The notes beneath the pieces are model-generated. The model worked only from the letters and a program-made list of their open reading frames with translations, was not told where the DNA came from and ran no database searches. From NCBI GenBank assembly GCA_041071465.1, contig CP163498.1, forward strand, positions 5,164,001-5,228,000: DNA of 64,000 bases, in the 5' to 3' direction. Source of the DNA: Pseudomonas putida (GTDB lineage: Bacteria > Pseudomonadota > Gammaproteobacteria > Pseudomonadales > Pseudomonadaceae). Made by a program: the position numbers and the translations under genes. Position 1 is the stretch's first letter, and the number at the start of each line of letters is the position of its first letter. Below, piece by piece: positions 18,802 to 27,738 of this stretch.

Positions 18802-19235
18802 TTAATCAAACTTGGTGATGACGACAAAGCCTTTGGTATCAAACGTAGGCATGCGCTCAATGACTGATTGCACCTGGTCGAGAGAGACCTGCTCGGTAAC
18901 ATGTTGTGCCGGGTTCAGCCGTCCAGCTGCAATCATGGACAGAAGCTTTTTGTACTCAGGATGTGGGTTGCCGAGGCTGCCGATGATCGACCATTCGTTG
19001 AACACCAGCTTGTCGACTGGCATATCCAGCTGGCCTTTGTCCTCTTGGCTGGTGAGGCCGACGGTGCACATCCGGCCGCCTTTCTGAAGCACCTCCAGAG
19101 CGGTCAGGGTTGCGTTGCTGATACCGACTGCATCGATGGATGCATTGACCCCTCGACCACCATTCACTTCACGAACTTTTTCGGCCACTTCTTCCGGCGT
19201 CAGGCCTGCCGAGCAGATAGTGCCGACTGGCTTAG
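18802..19235 (-). pseudogene. Truncated zinc-type alcohol dehydrogenase, C-terminal part
   Basis: About 145 residues of the C-terminal half of a medium-chain alcohol dehydrogenase are readable: LTPEEVAEKVREVNGGRG, IDAVGISNATL, LEVLQKGGRMCTVGL, then a normal C-terminus. The N-terminal catalytic domain with its zinc ligands is missing. The frame runs upstream to 19488, but that part does not read as a dehydrogenase and overlaps a different gene remnant on the other strand. The break is near 19.23-19.30 kb. The fragment is only 12 bases from the tautomerase gene, probably its old operon partner. Confidence 0.7.
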
Positions 19236-19327
19236 GGGCGTACGCGCTTGCAGATGTGAGCAGCGGCACCGTTGCCTGCCACGGGAGTATGCCTAGGCCA
19301 AACAATGGCCACGTGTGTGACGCCGGC

Positions 19328-20101
19328 CTGTTTTGCCTGGAAGATTGGCATTTTGGTAGCACCCTGTCTGGGACGTTCAGCGTTTTCGACCCCAGCGGTT
19401 CTGTGATCTTAGCTAAAGAGCTGACGGCAAATATTCTCACCAGCGGTATTTCTAGGCATGGGAAATACGCATTCTGCGCCACAGCCAACAGCCCAACCGA
19501 TCATGGTAACAAGGTGTTCCTGTTTGACCTGGTCAATCGGGTCGAAATGTACAGCGTCACGCCTAAGGCCGGATGGCCTGATAGCTATGAAGTGGACGAG
19601 AGTACAGGGGAGCTCATGGCGTTGTTCAAAGACATGGGGAGCTTCCGGTATAACGTTCACGGCCAATTCATCGATGCTGATCCGCTAGGCGATGCCAAAC
19701 TCAACTCCTCCCGTTACGACCGCATCATCCTCGCCGCAGAGAAGATTTTAGGGGAGGGCGACCTGACAGACGAGCGCACGCTGGAAGTCCTGACCGCTGT
19801 ACAGCGTGCCCGTACACTCGGCGCAGATGAAAACCCTGCCTGGAGGCCCACAGCGCTCAAAGTCCAGGGGCTTGCGCACGAGCAGTTGGGCCAGCACCCT
19901 GAAGCAGCCCGGGTTTATGAGGAAGCGCTGGCTTTGAATCCAAAAATAGGCGTTAAGCGCAGGCTGGCTTTGGTGAGTAAGCTGATGAAGGCTGACACGA
20001 GGATGGAAGCCCGGAGGGCCAAGACCCAGACGCAGTCGGGGCTTGGTTCACGACAGCCGTGCCGCAGGCCGTGCCCAACCCACTGGAGCTTCTGCAGCTG
20101 A
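19328..20101 (+). pseudogene. 5'-truncated gene for a TPR-containing protein
   Basis: From about 19328 the frame reads as a normal protein: a WD/beta-propeller-like stretch (FSVFDPSGSVILAKEL, KVFLFDLVNRVEMYS) and then a tetratricopeptide repeat (ALKVQGLAHEQLGQHPEAAR followed by VYEEALALNPKIG). The open frame continues upstream to 19115, but there it is only the antisense of the dehydrogenase remnant. The true start has therefore been lost at the rearrangement junction. The last 30 residues after KADTRM lose protein-like composition, so the 3' end may also be altered. Function unknown. Confidence 0.55.
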
Positions 20102-20245
20102 ACTCAACGGCGATGCGCGACCGCGGCCAGAGCGACAGCCCACCTACATGCTTTCCCATCCACTGATCAGCCATCACCAATAGATGTAGTTGAACTCCCA
20201 GATGCAGAGCAACGCGCTTCGCCTGAGGCGAGTGTCGCCTACATA

Positions 20246-20261
20246 CTGTAGATATATACAG
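20246..20261. promoter_or_regulatory. LexA-type SOS box, left of the IS element
   Basis: CTGTAGATATATACAG fits the LexA consensus CTGT-N8-ACAG with an AT-rich centre. It lies 82 bases left of the IS end. No intact gene starts beside it. Confidence 0.55.
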
Positions 20262-20361
20262 TCTATTATTTCATCCCGCGAAATTGCACCTCAGTGACCT
20301 TTTCGCAGAGGATCTCCAGTCGTAATACGGCGATTTTCAAGGTAGTTGTCGCGTGAGCGTG

Positions 20362-21411
20362 TCACGCTGCCTTTGATGTTTGCTGCAGTACCGCTTCCCG
20401 CTCCGGGTTCAGGCACACGATTGGTGCCAGCACCCAGTTCCTGATGTTGCCGCTCCAGCGCTCCGGGTGCCGTGCACGCGCCGCCTCGTACAGCTCGATA
20501 CGCTTGCGCAGCAACTCTTCTGCCTGGCCAGTATGTCGCTGCGCCGGGGTCACGAACTTCAGGGCGCTGTGGCGATGTTCATGGTTGTACCAGGCCACGA
20601 AGCTGTTCACCCAGTTCCTGGCCTGCTCCAGCGTGTCGAAGGGCCGCTCCGGCCACAGCGGGCAGTACTTCGCCGTGCGGAACAAGGCCTCGGCATAGGC
20701 GTTGTCATTGCTCACCCGCGGGCGGCTGAACGAGGGCATCACACCCAGGTTCTGCATGGCCGCCAGCATGGTCGAGCCCTTCATCGCGCTGCCGTTGTCC
20801 GAGTGCAGTACCAGCGGCTGGCCTGCCCGCTGTTCACGTAGGCAGGCCTGGCGTAGCAGCTGGGCGGCCTGCTCGGCGCTTTCACTTTCATGCACCTCGT
20901 TGGCCACCAGCTTCCGGCTGTAGACGTCCTTGATCATGTACCAGTAGAAGTAACGGCCCTTGACCGTGGTCGGCAGCCAGGTGATGTCCCAGCACCACAG
21001 CTGGTTCGGGCCGTCGGCCACATGGGTCGTCAGCGCTCGTTTCACCGGTGGGCGGCTACGGCCGCGCGGATGCTGCTGTTCGGCGTCCTTCAGCAACCGG
21101 TAAAAGGTCGACTCCGAGGCCAGCCAGGTGCCCTGATCGGCCAGCCGCGTCACGATCTGCTGCGGCGGCAGGCTGGCAAACTCGGGCTGGTTGGCGACCT
21201 CCAGCACGCGGCAGCGCTCTTGCGGGGTCAGCTTGTTGGCCGGCTCAGCTCGCTGTGCCGAAGGACGCCGATCCTCCGGGCAGTGCTGCCAGCGCTGCAG
21301 GCTGCGCAGCGACAGGCCCAGTTCGGCGCAGGCCTGCGCCCGCCGCGCTCCCGCCGCCACGGCGCCCTCGATCAACTGCAGCGTTTCACGGCGATCCGGG
21401 GCGCTGATCAT
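20362..21411 (-). CDS. IS3-family transposase OrfB (DDE catalytic subunit)
   Basis: A 349-residue integrase-type transposase. A helix-turn-helix segment (QACAELGLSLRSLQRWQ) near residues 26-42 is followed by an rve domain with catalytic Asp142 (CWDITW), Asp205 (HSDNGS) and Glu241 (YAEALF). The D-to-E spacing of 35 residues is typical of IS3. It starts at an ATGA overlap with OrfA, allowing reinitiation, and no slippery run is obvious at the overlap. All catalytic residues are intact. Confidence 0.92.
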   Translation of the reverse strand: MISAPDRRETLQLIEGAVAAGARRAQACAELGLSLRSLQRWQHCPEDRRPSAQRAEPANKLTPQERCRVLEVANQPEFASLPPQQIVTRLADQGTWLASESTFYRLLKDAEQQHPRGRSRPPVKRALTTHVADGPNQLWCWDITWLPTTVKGRYFYWYMIKDVYSRKLVANEVHESESAEQAAQLLRQACLREQRAGQPLVLHSDNGSAMKGSTMLAAMQNLGVMPSFSRPRVSNDNAYAEALFRTAKYCPLWPERPFDTLEQARNWVNSFVAWYNHEHRHSALKFVTPAQRHTGQAEELLRKRIELYEAARARHPERWSGNIRNWVLAPIVCLNPEREAVLQQTSKAA

Positions 21412-21929
21412 TCGTCCTCGTCCTTCCCCCAGAGCGCCTCGGCTTTTTTTCGCAACACCAGCAGAGCTGCGGTTTCTGCCAGCGCCGCATCCTTGCGCCG
21501 CAGTTCACGCTCCAGCTGCTTGATGCGCTTCTTCGCGGCCTTTTCCTCTTCGCGTTCGCGCCGGGTCTTGCTCGGCTGAGCCAGGCTGTTGGCCTGCTCG
21601 CAGGCTTCGCGCCAGGCGTTGATCTGCTCGACATACAGGCCTTTGCGCCGGCAGTACTCCGCCAGCTCAGCCGCATTGAGGCTGGCGCTTTCCAGCACCA
21701 CCCGAAACTTGTCCTGGCTCGACCACTGGTCGGCCTGCTGTCCATCTGCCGGCACCACTGCTCCCGCTGCTCTGGCCTGTTTGCGCCAAGCATACAGGGT
21801 GGCATCAGTAATGCCTGTCGCTTCCACCAGCTCCGGCACCGTCCGGTTCAAGGGCGGCATCATCTGCCGCACCACCCACTCCCGATGCTCTATCGAATAA
21901 CGCGCCACACGGCTCTCACTTCCGCCCAC
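21408..21929 (-). CDS. IS3-family transposase OrfA
   Basis: A 173-residue protein with an N-terminal helix-turn-helix (VVRQMMPPLNRTVPELVEAT, then ITDATLYAWRKQAR) that binds the element's ends. A second basic segment around EYCRRKGLYVEQINAWREAC follows, and a C-terminal coiled coil (REREEEKAAKKRIKQLEREL) typically mediates multimerisation with OrfB. It is the first gene of the element and overlaps OrfB by four bases. Confidence 0.88.
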   Translation of the reverse strand: MGGSESRVARYSIEHREWVVRQMMPPLNRTVPELVEATGITDATLYAWRKQARAAGAVVPADGQQADQWSSQDKFRVVLESASLNAAELAEYCRRKGLYVEQINAWREACEQANSLAQPSKTRREREEEKAAKKRIKQLERELRRKDAALAETAALLVLRKKAEALWGKDEDE

Positions 21930-22112
21930 CGACCAAGACTCATCGAATCAACTCACACGACAACTATCCTGACGCGGCGGGAATACCAATCGGTTAAAAA
22001 CGGCTACAGGCCTTGTGGCGCTTTGCTTTGAGCCATTTTTGGATGGCTCCGAACTCAGAATGGCGGGATTTAAGCATCCCGAATTTAGGCTCTCGCGAGG
22101 TCTGGAACGATA

Positions 22113-22128
22113 CTGTATATAAATACAG
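22113..22128. promoter_or_regulatory. LexA-type SOS box, right of the IS element
   Basis: CTGTATATAAATACAG is an excellent match to CTGT-N8-ACAG. It lies 146 bases right of the IS end. A second box lies on the other side of the element at 20246. No intact gene starts directly beside it. Confidence 0.6.
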
Positions 22129-22162
22129 TTTAGTGGGTTTTCACTGACTGGCCGTTACCGGT

Positions 22163-23995
22163 TCAGCATAGCGGCTGGCACTGCGGCCGCGGCCAATGGT
22201 ACGGTGACCGATCTACCAGTAGTGATTTGAGTGACCAGCTTGGGACATTTGGAGACCGGTTTATGAGAAGGAATGGACGCCGCCAACGTGCACGACGTGG
22301 CATCACACTGATGATTGCCAGGATTGAACGGCTGGAAAGGTTGGGCAGAGTAGCAAAGCAAAGCCTGCGGCAACGTCTTTGGGATGGCCTAGCGGTATTG
22401 CTTCGCGGCCTAACTGGAGCCAGGTCTGCTGAGTTTTCTTTTCCCGGCCGAAGTTTAAGAAATGGCCGCCATAAAATGCTCGATCTAGGATAGATCCTCG
22501 CGCCGACCCACTGTGCCGGAGGGTTCAGGCAGTAAAGATAGAATGATTCGGCATCTGATCCAACTAGATTAGCCGGACTTTTGCCAGCTATAAGCACCGA
22601 CCACAGAGTCAATTTTTCGAATGCTCGAAGCTTAAGGTGATTAGGCCCCATGTTGATAAACGAATGGAACAGTGATGCGCCAGCCGAGCAGATATCCCCA
22701 TTTGCCGCCGGATTAAATGAAGTTAATAAATAGGTTATTACCTTTATAGGAAGCGGGGCCGCAATCTCATTTTTCACGAGATACAAAGGGACTGGTGTGG
22801 CAGGTGTGCAAAGGCTTAGCCCAGCAGCCTCTTGGTAAAACTTATTGATAGCAGAGAAGTCTAATTTCTTGTTAGTTAGCCTTGATCTGTGCCGCTTGTT
22901 CCTATCAAAACCACTCTGCCAGGGACTTCCATGCGCTCGGCATCGTGCGCACCCCAAAAGAAAGGCTCTTAACATTTTAGTTGGAATCAAGCCACTTGAA
23001 CCAAGCTTGGGGATATACGCTGCCGAGTAATTTCTGGCTCGGCAATGAAATAGCGGTCGAATTTCATCTGTTGTAGGGTAAGCCGGCAGCTTAGAAATGC
23101 TTCTCCAACGAAAAAAATACTCCATATAAGCCTCAGGAATCTCACCAGCAATAGATCCCTGACCCGTGTTGACTTTGAATCGACCATTGTCCCGATCTGA
23201 TAAATCAAAGCAATCCCAGGTAAGGTAGTCAGCGCAATCTCTCAGGGGTATTTTGAGGTAAAATGAGGTGGCAAACAAAAGCAAGCCAAGCTCTAACCCC
23301 GCCTTTCCTTTAGTGTTTTCTTTAAATTCATCCAGATAATTGCGGCACCAAGACTCTGCTGAACTGCAGCAACATGTATTATTTCGTGGGATTTCAGAGC
23401 GGGGAAGAGGACAGTACACGAGACCAATAGACTCAGAACACAGAGCAAAAAATCTATTAATAACGCATCTGGTGTCAGGCGAACGTAAGGGGGCATTAAA
23501 TGGGCGCCATTTCGGATTGGGCTTTAGAGCACCATCTTCTTTTATAAATCTCTTGACATGCTTGGATATCCATGACTCAGGAGGATTCTTGCAAAAGTTC
23601 AAGAAATCTAGGACGTCTTTGTTGTTCAGTTCTGCCAGGGATTTCCTTGCAACAATGAAGCTCCACAGTAAAAACTTTTCCAAAACCGAAATATTCCAGC
23701 GGGTATAATTTGGCGTAGCCCTTATAGCAATCGCGTAATCAGCCATCAGTGCTTGGCTTTCTTGAGCCCGCAAAGCCGGCGGAAGGCTTTCGATGTAAAC
23801 GTTCACCAGCTTTTTTTCCGCGCAAGATCTTCCGCTCGCACCTTCGGCAGGCGAGTCGGGGTGCGTCAGCAAGGCATGAAATCTCAAACTCATAATTTGT
23901 AGTCCGAACACGGCCCAGCAATCGCGAAGGGAAATAGTCCCGAGTCTTAGATATCCCAGGGGCTGAAATTTAGACAGCACATGCCGCGAAAGCAA
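22163..23995 (-). pseudogene. Decayed tyrosine-recombinase-like gene with duplicated N-terminal domain
   Basis: An open frame of 610 codons, AT-rich for this genome. Two segments repeat a recombinase SAM-like N-terminal domain. One has EKFLLWSFIVARKSLAEL with NPPESW and PKWRPF (about residues 105-170). The other has EKLTLWSVLIAGKSPANL with NPPAQW and LWRPF (about 465-520). Between them lies a catalytic-domain-like stretch (LELGLLLFATSFYLKIPLRD), but no HxxR or final Tyr motif is present. After about residue 535 the protein turns Arg/Ser/Pro-rich, as if read out of frame. I interpret it as a fusion of two recombinase remnants, as in the multi-recombinase islands of Pseudomonas. The start is uncertain; a TTG or ATG inside the first 35 residues is likelier than 23995. 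Confidence 0.45.
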
Positions 23996-24614
23996 ACATC
24001 AGGGCGCATCAGTCGATGCAGAGGGATTATTGTCCGATTAATTTTCAGCAAAAGGCCAGGCTATGGCACAGGCCCGCAATTTCGGCGCGAGAACAAATTG
24101 ATAGAAAACAGGAATCTGCGTCAGCGCTGGGACTGGGTGAATTCTGTTTTCCAATTTACTTTCGCCACAGTACACACGAAAAAGAATTTCTCGTTGGCTG
24201 CAGATACGAGAAATCAATGGCTTGAGGCCGGTTGTTTCCGATTAAGCACTGAGCTGTAGGTAGCCACCGGATTGAGATAGTACGTCAGCTGTGAGACACA
24301 GCAGATTGATGTTCCTGGCTTTCCGGTTAACTCGCTCACGTTTCCACTTAATCAGTGAGGGTTACAGATAGCGTTAATTGATGCCGTGCTAAGAGTTGAG
24401 GACGCTGAGTGGAGTCGTCCCCTCAAATACACTATTTAACATAATATGCATTATGAGTAACCTCATATTTCAGTGCCGTACCGTGGACGGCCAGATGTTA
24501 AGCCAGCACAAGCTCCTCACTCATTCAAACCGTTGGCTTAATTGATCCAGGTTAAGGTTGGCTCACATTACCTTGAGTAAAATGCGAGCTCCGCACCCTC
24601 ACGGGGAATCTGGC
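23996..24614. other. AT-rich gap between accessory DNA and hldD
   Basis: About 620 bases without a convincing gene. Short frames on both strands lack ribosome binding sites and known domains. The region marks the change from accessory DNA to the high-GC backbone, and its right end must contain the promoter of the epimerase gene. I could not fix -35 and -10 boxes. Confidence 0.5.
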
Positions 24615-25646
24615 ATGACGATCATCGTAACCGGCGCCGCGGGATTCATCGGCAGCAATCTCGTTCAGGCACTCAACCAACGCAACGAGACCAATATCAT
24701 TGCCGTCGACGATCTGACCGATGGCGACAAGTTCAGCAACCTGGCCGACAGTGAAATTGCCGATTACCTGGACAAGGACGATTTTCTCGACCGGTTCGGT
24801 CGCGGCCAGTTTGGCAAGGTGCGCGCCGTTCTGCACCAGGGTGCGTGTTCAAGCACCGTCGAAGGCGACGGTCGTTTCATGATGGACAACAACTACCGGT
24901 TCAGCCGTGAGTTGCTGACGTCTGCACAGCACCAGGAAATCCCGCTGCTATATGCATCATCGGCCGCCGTATACGGCGCAGGACGCATCTTTAGCGAACA
25001 GCGTGAGTGTGAACGCCCGCTGAACGTCTATGGCTATTCCAAGTTTCTGTTCGATCAACAGGTGCGCCGGCAACTGACGGCGGCTCGCAGCCAGGTCGTC
25101 GGCTTGCGTTATTTCAATGTCTACGGGCCCCATGAGCAGCATAAAGGCCCGATGGCCTCAGTGGCCTTACACTGCTTCAATCAGTACCAGGCTCGCGGAA
25201 AAGTCAGCTTGTTCGGTAGCTATGGGGACTTCCCCAGCGGTGGCCATCTGCGGGATTTCGTCTCTGTTGAGGATGTGGTCAAGGTCAATATGTTCTTCCT
25301 TGAGCGACCACAACTCAGTGGCATATTCAATGTTGGCAGTGGTCGTGCCCAGCCATTCAACGACGTTGCTCTGGCTGTGATCAATCGGCTGCGCGAACGG
25401 CAAGACCTACCCCCTTTGTCGCTTGATATGGCCTTGCTTGAGGGGGTGCTGGAGTACAGCGAATTTCCTGATCATTTGCGTGGCAAATACCAGTGCTACA
25501 CCTGTGCCGACCTGGAGCGCTTGCGCGCTGCTGGTTACAAGGCGCCTACATTGACAGTCCAGCAAGGCGTGGCCCGCTACTGTGACTGGTTGCAGGGTAA
25601 CCAAAGCCCGCCGCCCGCTCCTTTCAAGCAAGCGGCGGCAGCTTGA
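24615..25646 (+). CDS. hldD: ADP-L-glycero-D-manno-heptose 6-epimerase
   Basis: A 343-residue short-chain-dehydrogenase-type epimerase that inverts C6'' of ADP-D-glycero-manno-heptose to give the L-glycero form for lipopolysaccharide inner core. The NADP-binding motif [11 protein letters not shown] lies at 6-16, the ASSAAVYG strand carries the catalytic Ser, and [13 protein letters not shown] holds the Tyr-x3-Lys pair. The substrate loop [11 protein letters not shown] is also family-typical. ATG 24615 follows CGGGGAAT and starts exactly at MTIIVTG; an upstream ATG at 24558 would add 19 non-homologous residues. It stands alone beside accessory DNA, and other heptose genes are not nearby, so it may be a second copy. 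Confidence 0.88.
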   Translation: MTIIVTGAAGFIGSNLVQALNQRNETNIIAVDDLTDGDKFSNLADSEIADYLDKDDFLDRFGRGQFGKVRAVLHQGACSSTVEGDGRFMMDNNYRFSRELLTSAQHQEIPLLYASSAAVYGAGRIFSEQRECERPLNVYGYSKFLFDQQVRRQLTAARSQVVGLRYFNVYGPHEQHKGPMASVALHCFNQYQARGKVSLFGSYGDFPSGGHLRDFVSVEDVVKVNMFFLERPQLSGIFNVGSGRAQPFNDVALAVINRLRERQDLPPLSLDMALLEGVLEYSEFPDHLRGKYQCYTCADLERLRAAGYKAPTLTVQQGVARYCDWLQGNQSPPPAPFKQAAAA

Positions 25647-25716
25647 TGTTGCGTATTTGTGTGGTTGGCAGATGCTTTTACCTGCTTTGGTGCGATTTAT
25701 TGGTGAATTATTGACG

Positions 25717-25750
25717 ATAACTACACTAAATAGTCATTTAGCGTAGTTAT
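25717..25750. terminator. 34-base near-perfect palindrome, probable bidirectional terminator
   Basis: ATAACTAC-CTAAAT and ATTTAG-GTAGTTAT pair around a four-base loop, with one mismatch. It lies between the converging hldD and paaX genes, 70 bases from one stop and 34 from the other. It is AT-rich and lacks a classic GC stem, so it could instead be a protein-binding site. Confidence 0.5.
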
Positions 25751-25783
25751 ATAAAAGGTCAGGTTAATGCCTGCACTTTTTCT

Positions 25784-26707
25784 TCAGGCCAACCCACCAA
25801 AACGCTTGTAGAAGCTCTCGTTCACATCCGGCAATGGTCCGTCTGCGGTTTCCAGCGCAGCGTTCAACCATTCCTCTGCCTTGGCAAACACCAGCCGATA
25901 GAGATTGCGGCACAGTTGTCGCGCAGCCCTTCCCTCCCAGTCCCCTGGCAGCAGCTCGTCCGGTAGTTGCGGGTCGCGCAGCAGCAGGCGGCGGTACTCG
26001 TGTATCAGCAGTGTGCGTGCAAGGAAGCAATCTTGCGCATCCAGCAGTTGTTGCTCTTTCAAACCTTGCCACAGCGGCCTGAACAGCTGGATGAACTCGC
26101 TGTACTGCTCCCCCAGCTCCTCGATACGCCAGCTTTCTCGCACTTGAGCGCGCATGGCCTTGGACGCGAGAACCTCCTGGGTGTGGGTTTCGAAGACGAT
26201 GCTGTCGTCACTGGCTTCAAGGTCGCGCAACGTGGCAGCCAGGTCGGCACGGTCAGCCCTTGGGCAGCCCAGCAGGTTCGGAGCCATGACGCCGAACCCC
26301 TGCCATTCCAACTCTTCACGCAACGCCTTGCGCTTGCCAGCCTCGAGTTGTGACAGTAACACCAGCGTCCAGGCGCCGTCCCAAGCGGGTTGGCTCTGGC
26401 TGTAGACGCGTTTGAAGGCTTTTTCGAAACGTCGGCGGCCAGTGCCCGTCAAGCTGTAGTAACTGCGCCGGCCAACCTTTTCAGCGGTAAGCCAACCTTC
26501 TTTGGTCAGGCGAAAGATCGATGTGCGGATCAGCCGTTCATTGATGCCGATCGGCTCCAGCAGATTGATCAGGCTACCTAGCCAGACTGTCCCGCCGTGG
26601 GGCTCGATGGCATCGCCGTACAACGTGATGATCAGAGAGCTGGCGCGAATCGGCGTCTGCTCCTGAAAGCGGGTAATCAAATTGTTCAGTGGGGCAAGAT
26701 TGCTCAT
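25784..26707 (-). CDS. paaX: Phenylacetate degradation repressor PaaX
   Basis: A 307-residue GntR-like winged-helix repressor that releases DNA on binding phenylacetyl-CoA. The N-terminal winged helix is visible in RASSLIITLYGDAIEPHGG, SLINLLEPIGINERLIRTS and FRLTKEGWLTAEKVGRRSYY; the remaining 200 residues form the PaaX effector and dimerisation region. I chose ATG 26707 (MSNLAPLNN), which gives the usual family length; the frame stays open far upstream to 27007 over the paaY gene but that is antisense-type sequence. It lies 77 bases downstream of paaY and is probably cotranscribed with it. Candidate operators are in the paaF and paaA promoters. Confidence 0.92.
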   Translation of the reverse strand: MSNLAPLNNLITRFQEQTPIRASSLIITLYGDAIEPHGGTVWLGSLINLLEPIGINERLIRTSIFRLTKEGWLTAEKVGRRSYYSLTGTGRRRFEKAFKRVYSQSQPAWDGAWTLVLLSQLEAGKRKALREELEWQGFGVMAPNLLGCPRADRADLAATLRDLEASDDSIVFETHTQEVLASKAMRAQVRESWRIEELGEQYSEFIQLFRPLWQGLKEQQLLDAQDCFLARTLLIHEYRRLLLRDPQLPDELLPGDWEGRAARQLCRNLYRLVFAKAEEWLNAALETADGPLPDVNESFYKRFGGLA

Positions 26708-26784
26708 GGGCGAACTGTGCGCGGAGAAAGCACCGACTATACCTGTGCGGCGGGCCGCCTGGCCATGGCGTGTCACTGCCAGGT

Positions 26785-27384
26785 TCATGCGCTTGCCTGG
26801 CCCTTGGGCCTGACACCGGAGTCTTCCATGCGTGGGCGCCCCGGTTCTGCCTCGGCCAGCGGCGGGCATTCGACCATGCTGTTCATGCAACGCTGCGCCA
26901 GATGCTGGTACTGCGCGGTGCCGCGCTGCTTCCAGGCCAGCTCCTGATCGGTCAATGGGCGCTTGACCTGAGCCGGCGAACCCATCACCAGGCTCTGCAC
27001 GGCACATTCGAAGCCGGCCTTGACGAACGCTGTGGCCGCAACGATGCAGCGTGGCGCTACGTGGGCGCCATCCATCACCACCGCGTTCATGCCGATCAAG
27101 GCGTCCTCACCCACGCGACATCCGTGCAGCACGGCACCATGGCCGACGTGCCCATTGCGCTCCACTACGGTGTCACCGCCTGGGAAGCCATGCATCACGC
27201 AGGTGTCCTGAAGGTTGGCGCCCTCCTCTAGCACGATGCGGCCAAAATCGCCCCTCAGCGACGCCAGAGGGCCTATGTAGCAACGAGGGCCAACGATGAC
27301 GTCACCGATCAGGACCGCGCTGGGGTGCACGTAGGCTGTGGGATGAACCACGGGCGTCAGGCCGTCCAGTCGATAGCAAGGCAT
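26785..27384 (-). CDS. paaY: PaaY, hexapeptide-repeat thioesterase
   Basis: A 199-residue left-handed beta-helix protein of the gamma-carbonic-anhydrase-like family. Hexapeptide repeats run through HPSAVLIGDVIVGPRCYIG and VGEDALIGMNAVVMDGAHV; three His (in ASLRGDFGRI...VMHGFP and GHVGHGAV) are placed to bind metal at the trimer interface. PaaY hydrolyses CoA thioesters that arise from the highly reactive ring-opened intermediate and so protects the pathway. ATG 27384 follows AGGAG at a spacing of seven. It is the first gene of the leftward paaYX unit, divergent from paaF. Confidence 0.92.
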   Translation of the reverse strand: MPCYRLDGLTPVVHPTAYVHPSAVLIGDVIVGPRCYIGPLASLRGDFGRIVLEEGANLQDTCVMHGFPGGDTVVERNGHVGHGAVLHGCRVGEDALIGMNAVVMDGAHVAPRCIVAATAFVKAGFECAVQSLVMGSPAQVKRPLTDQELAWKQRGTAQYQHLAQRCMNSMVECPPLAEAEPGRPRMEDSGVRPKGQASA

Positions 27385-27421
27385 GGCAAAGCTCCTGAAA
27401 TGATTTGAAATGCCATTCGAT

Positions 27422-27434
27422 CTTGTATCACAAG
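27422..27434. promoter_or_regulatory. Palindrome CTTGTATCACAAG, candidate PaaX-type site
   Basis: CTTGT and ACAAG form an exact inverted repeat around ATC, 38 bases upstream of the paaY start. It shares TGTATC with the sites in the paaF and paaA promoters and could let PaaX control its own paaYX operon. No footprint data; this is pattern matching only. Confidence 0.4.
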
Positions 27435-27609
27435 ACATTTCGTCGTCAACCGGGTAGATCGTGTATCGCTTCAGTCAGGCCAAGTAAGCTGAAAGAAAGT
27501 GGCAAATCGTCTGCCTAAATGCCTTGATCAAACGTTTCATCAAGAATTTATAAGGTCGATGATGCTGGCAAAAAATACAATAAAGGGATACGAGATGCAT
27601 TTTTGAATG

Positions 27610-27640
27610 TTGCATTTATGTATCGCGTAATGCATATACT
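27610..27640 (+). promoter_or_regulatory. paaF promoter with embedded palindromic operator
   Basis: TTGCAT (27610-27615) and TATACT (27635-27640) are spaced 19 bases as -35 and -10. The segment 27611-27634, from TGCATTTA to GTAATGCA, is an interrupted palindrome lying exactly between them, with TGTATCGCGTA at its centre. The same core occurs in the paaA promoter, so this is a probable PaaX operator that blocks RNA polymerase until phenylacetyl-CoA accumulates. Start of transcription would be about 90 bases before paaF. Confidence 0.55.
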
Positions 27641-27738
27641 GGCCGCACCTGGTCGTGATCCCGCATCACGCCCCTGCAAACAATTCCAAGAAATGCCGGC
27701 CCCACGATGTGCCGTGCGTGCAGCCAGAGGAACCCGAC

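Larger units (their letters stand above)
20343..21966 (-). mobile_element. IS3-family insertion sequence, about 1.62 kb
   Basis: The two transposase genes are bounded by imperfect inverted repeats. The left end reads TAGTTGTCGCGTGAG from 20343; the right end, read inward on the other strand, gives TAGTTGTCGTGTGAG ending at 21966. I see no clear target-site duplication, and the ends could extend by two or three bases (AGG/CCT). Both transposase genes are open, so the element is probably active. I cannot give it an IS name from sequence alone. Confidence 0.8.

Noticed and set aside
19115..19327. Start of the TPR-protein frame at 19115
   Set aside because: This part is the exact antisense of the dehydrogenase remnant and does not read as protein; the true 5' end is missing.
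20335..21975. Target-site duplication flanking the IS3 element
   Set aside because: Bases outside the inverted repeats (CAAGG on the left, TCCTG on the right) do not match in direct orientation at three to five bases.
26708..27007. N-terminal extension of paaX by 100 residues
   Set aside because: The extension overlaps paaY in another frame and has no resemblance to PaaX, whose usual length is reached from ATG 26707.
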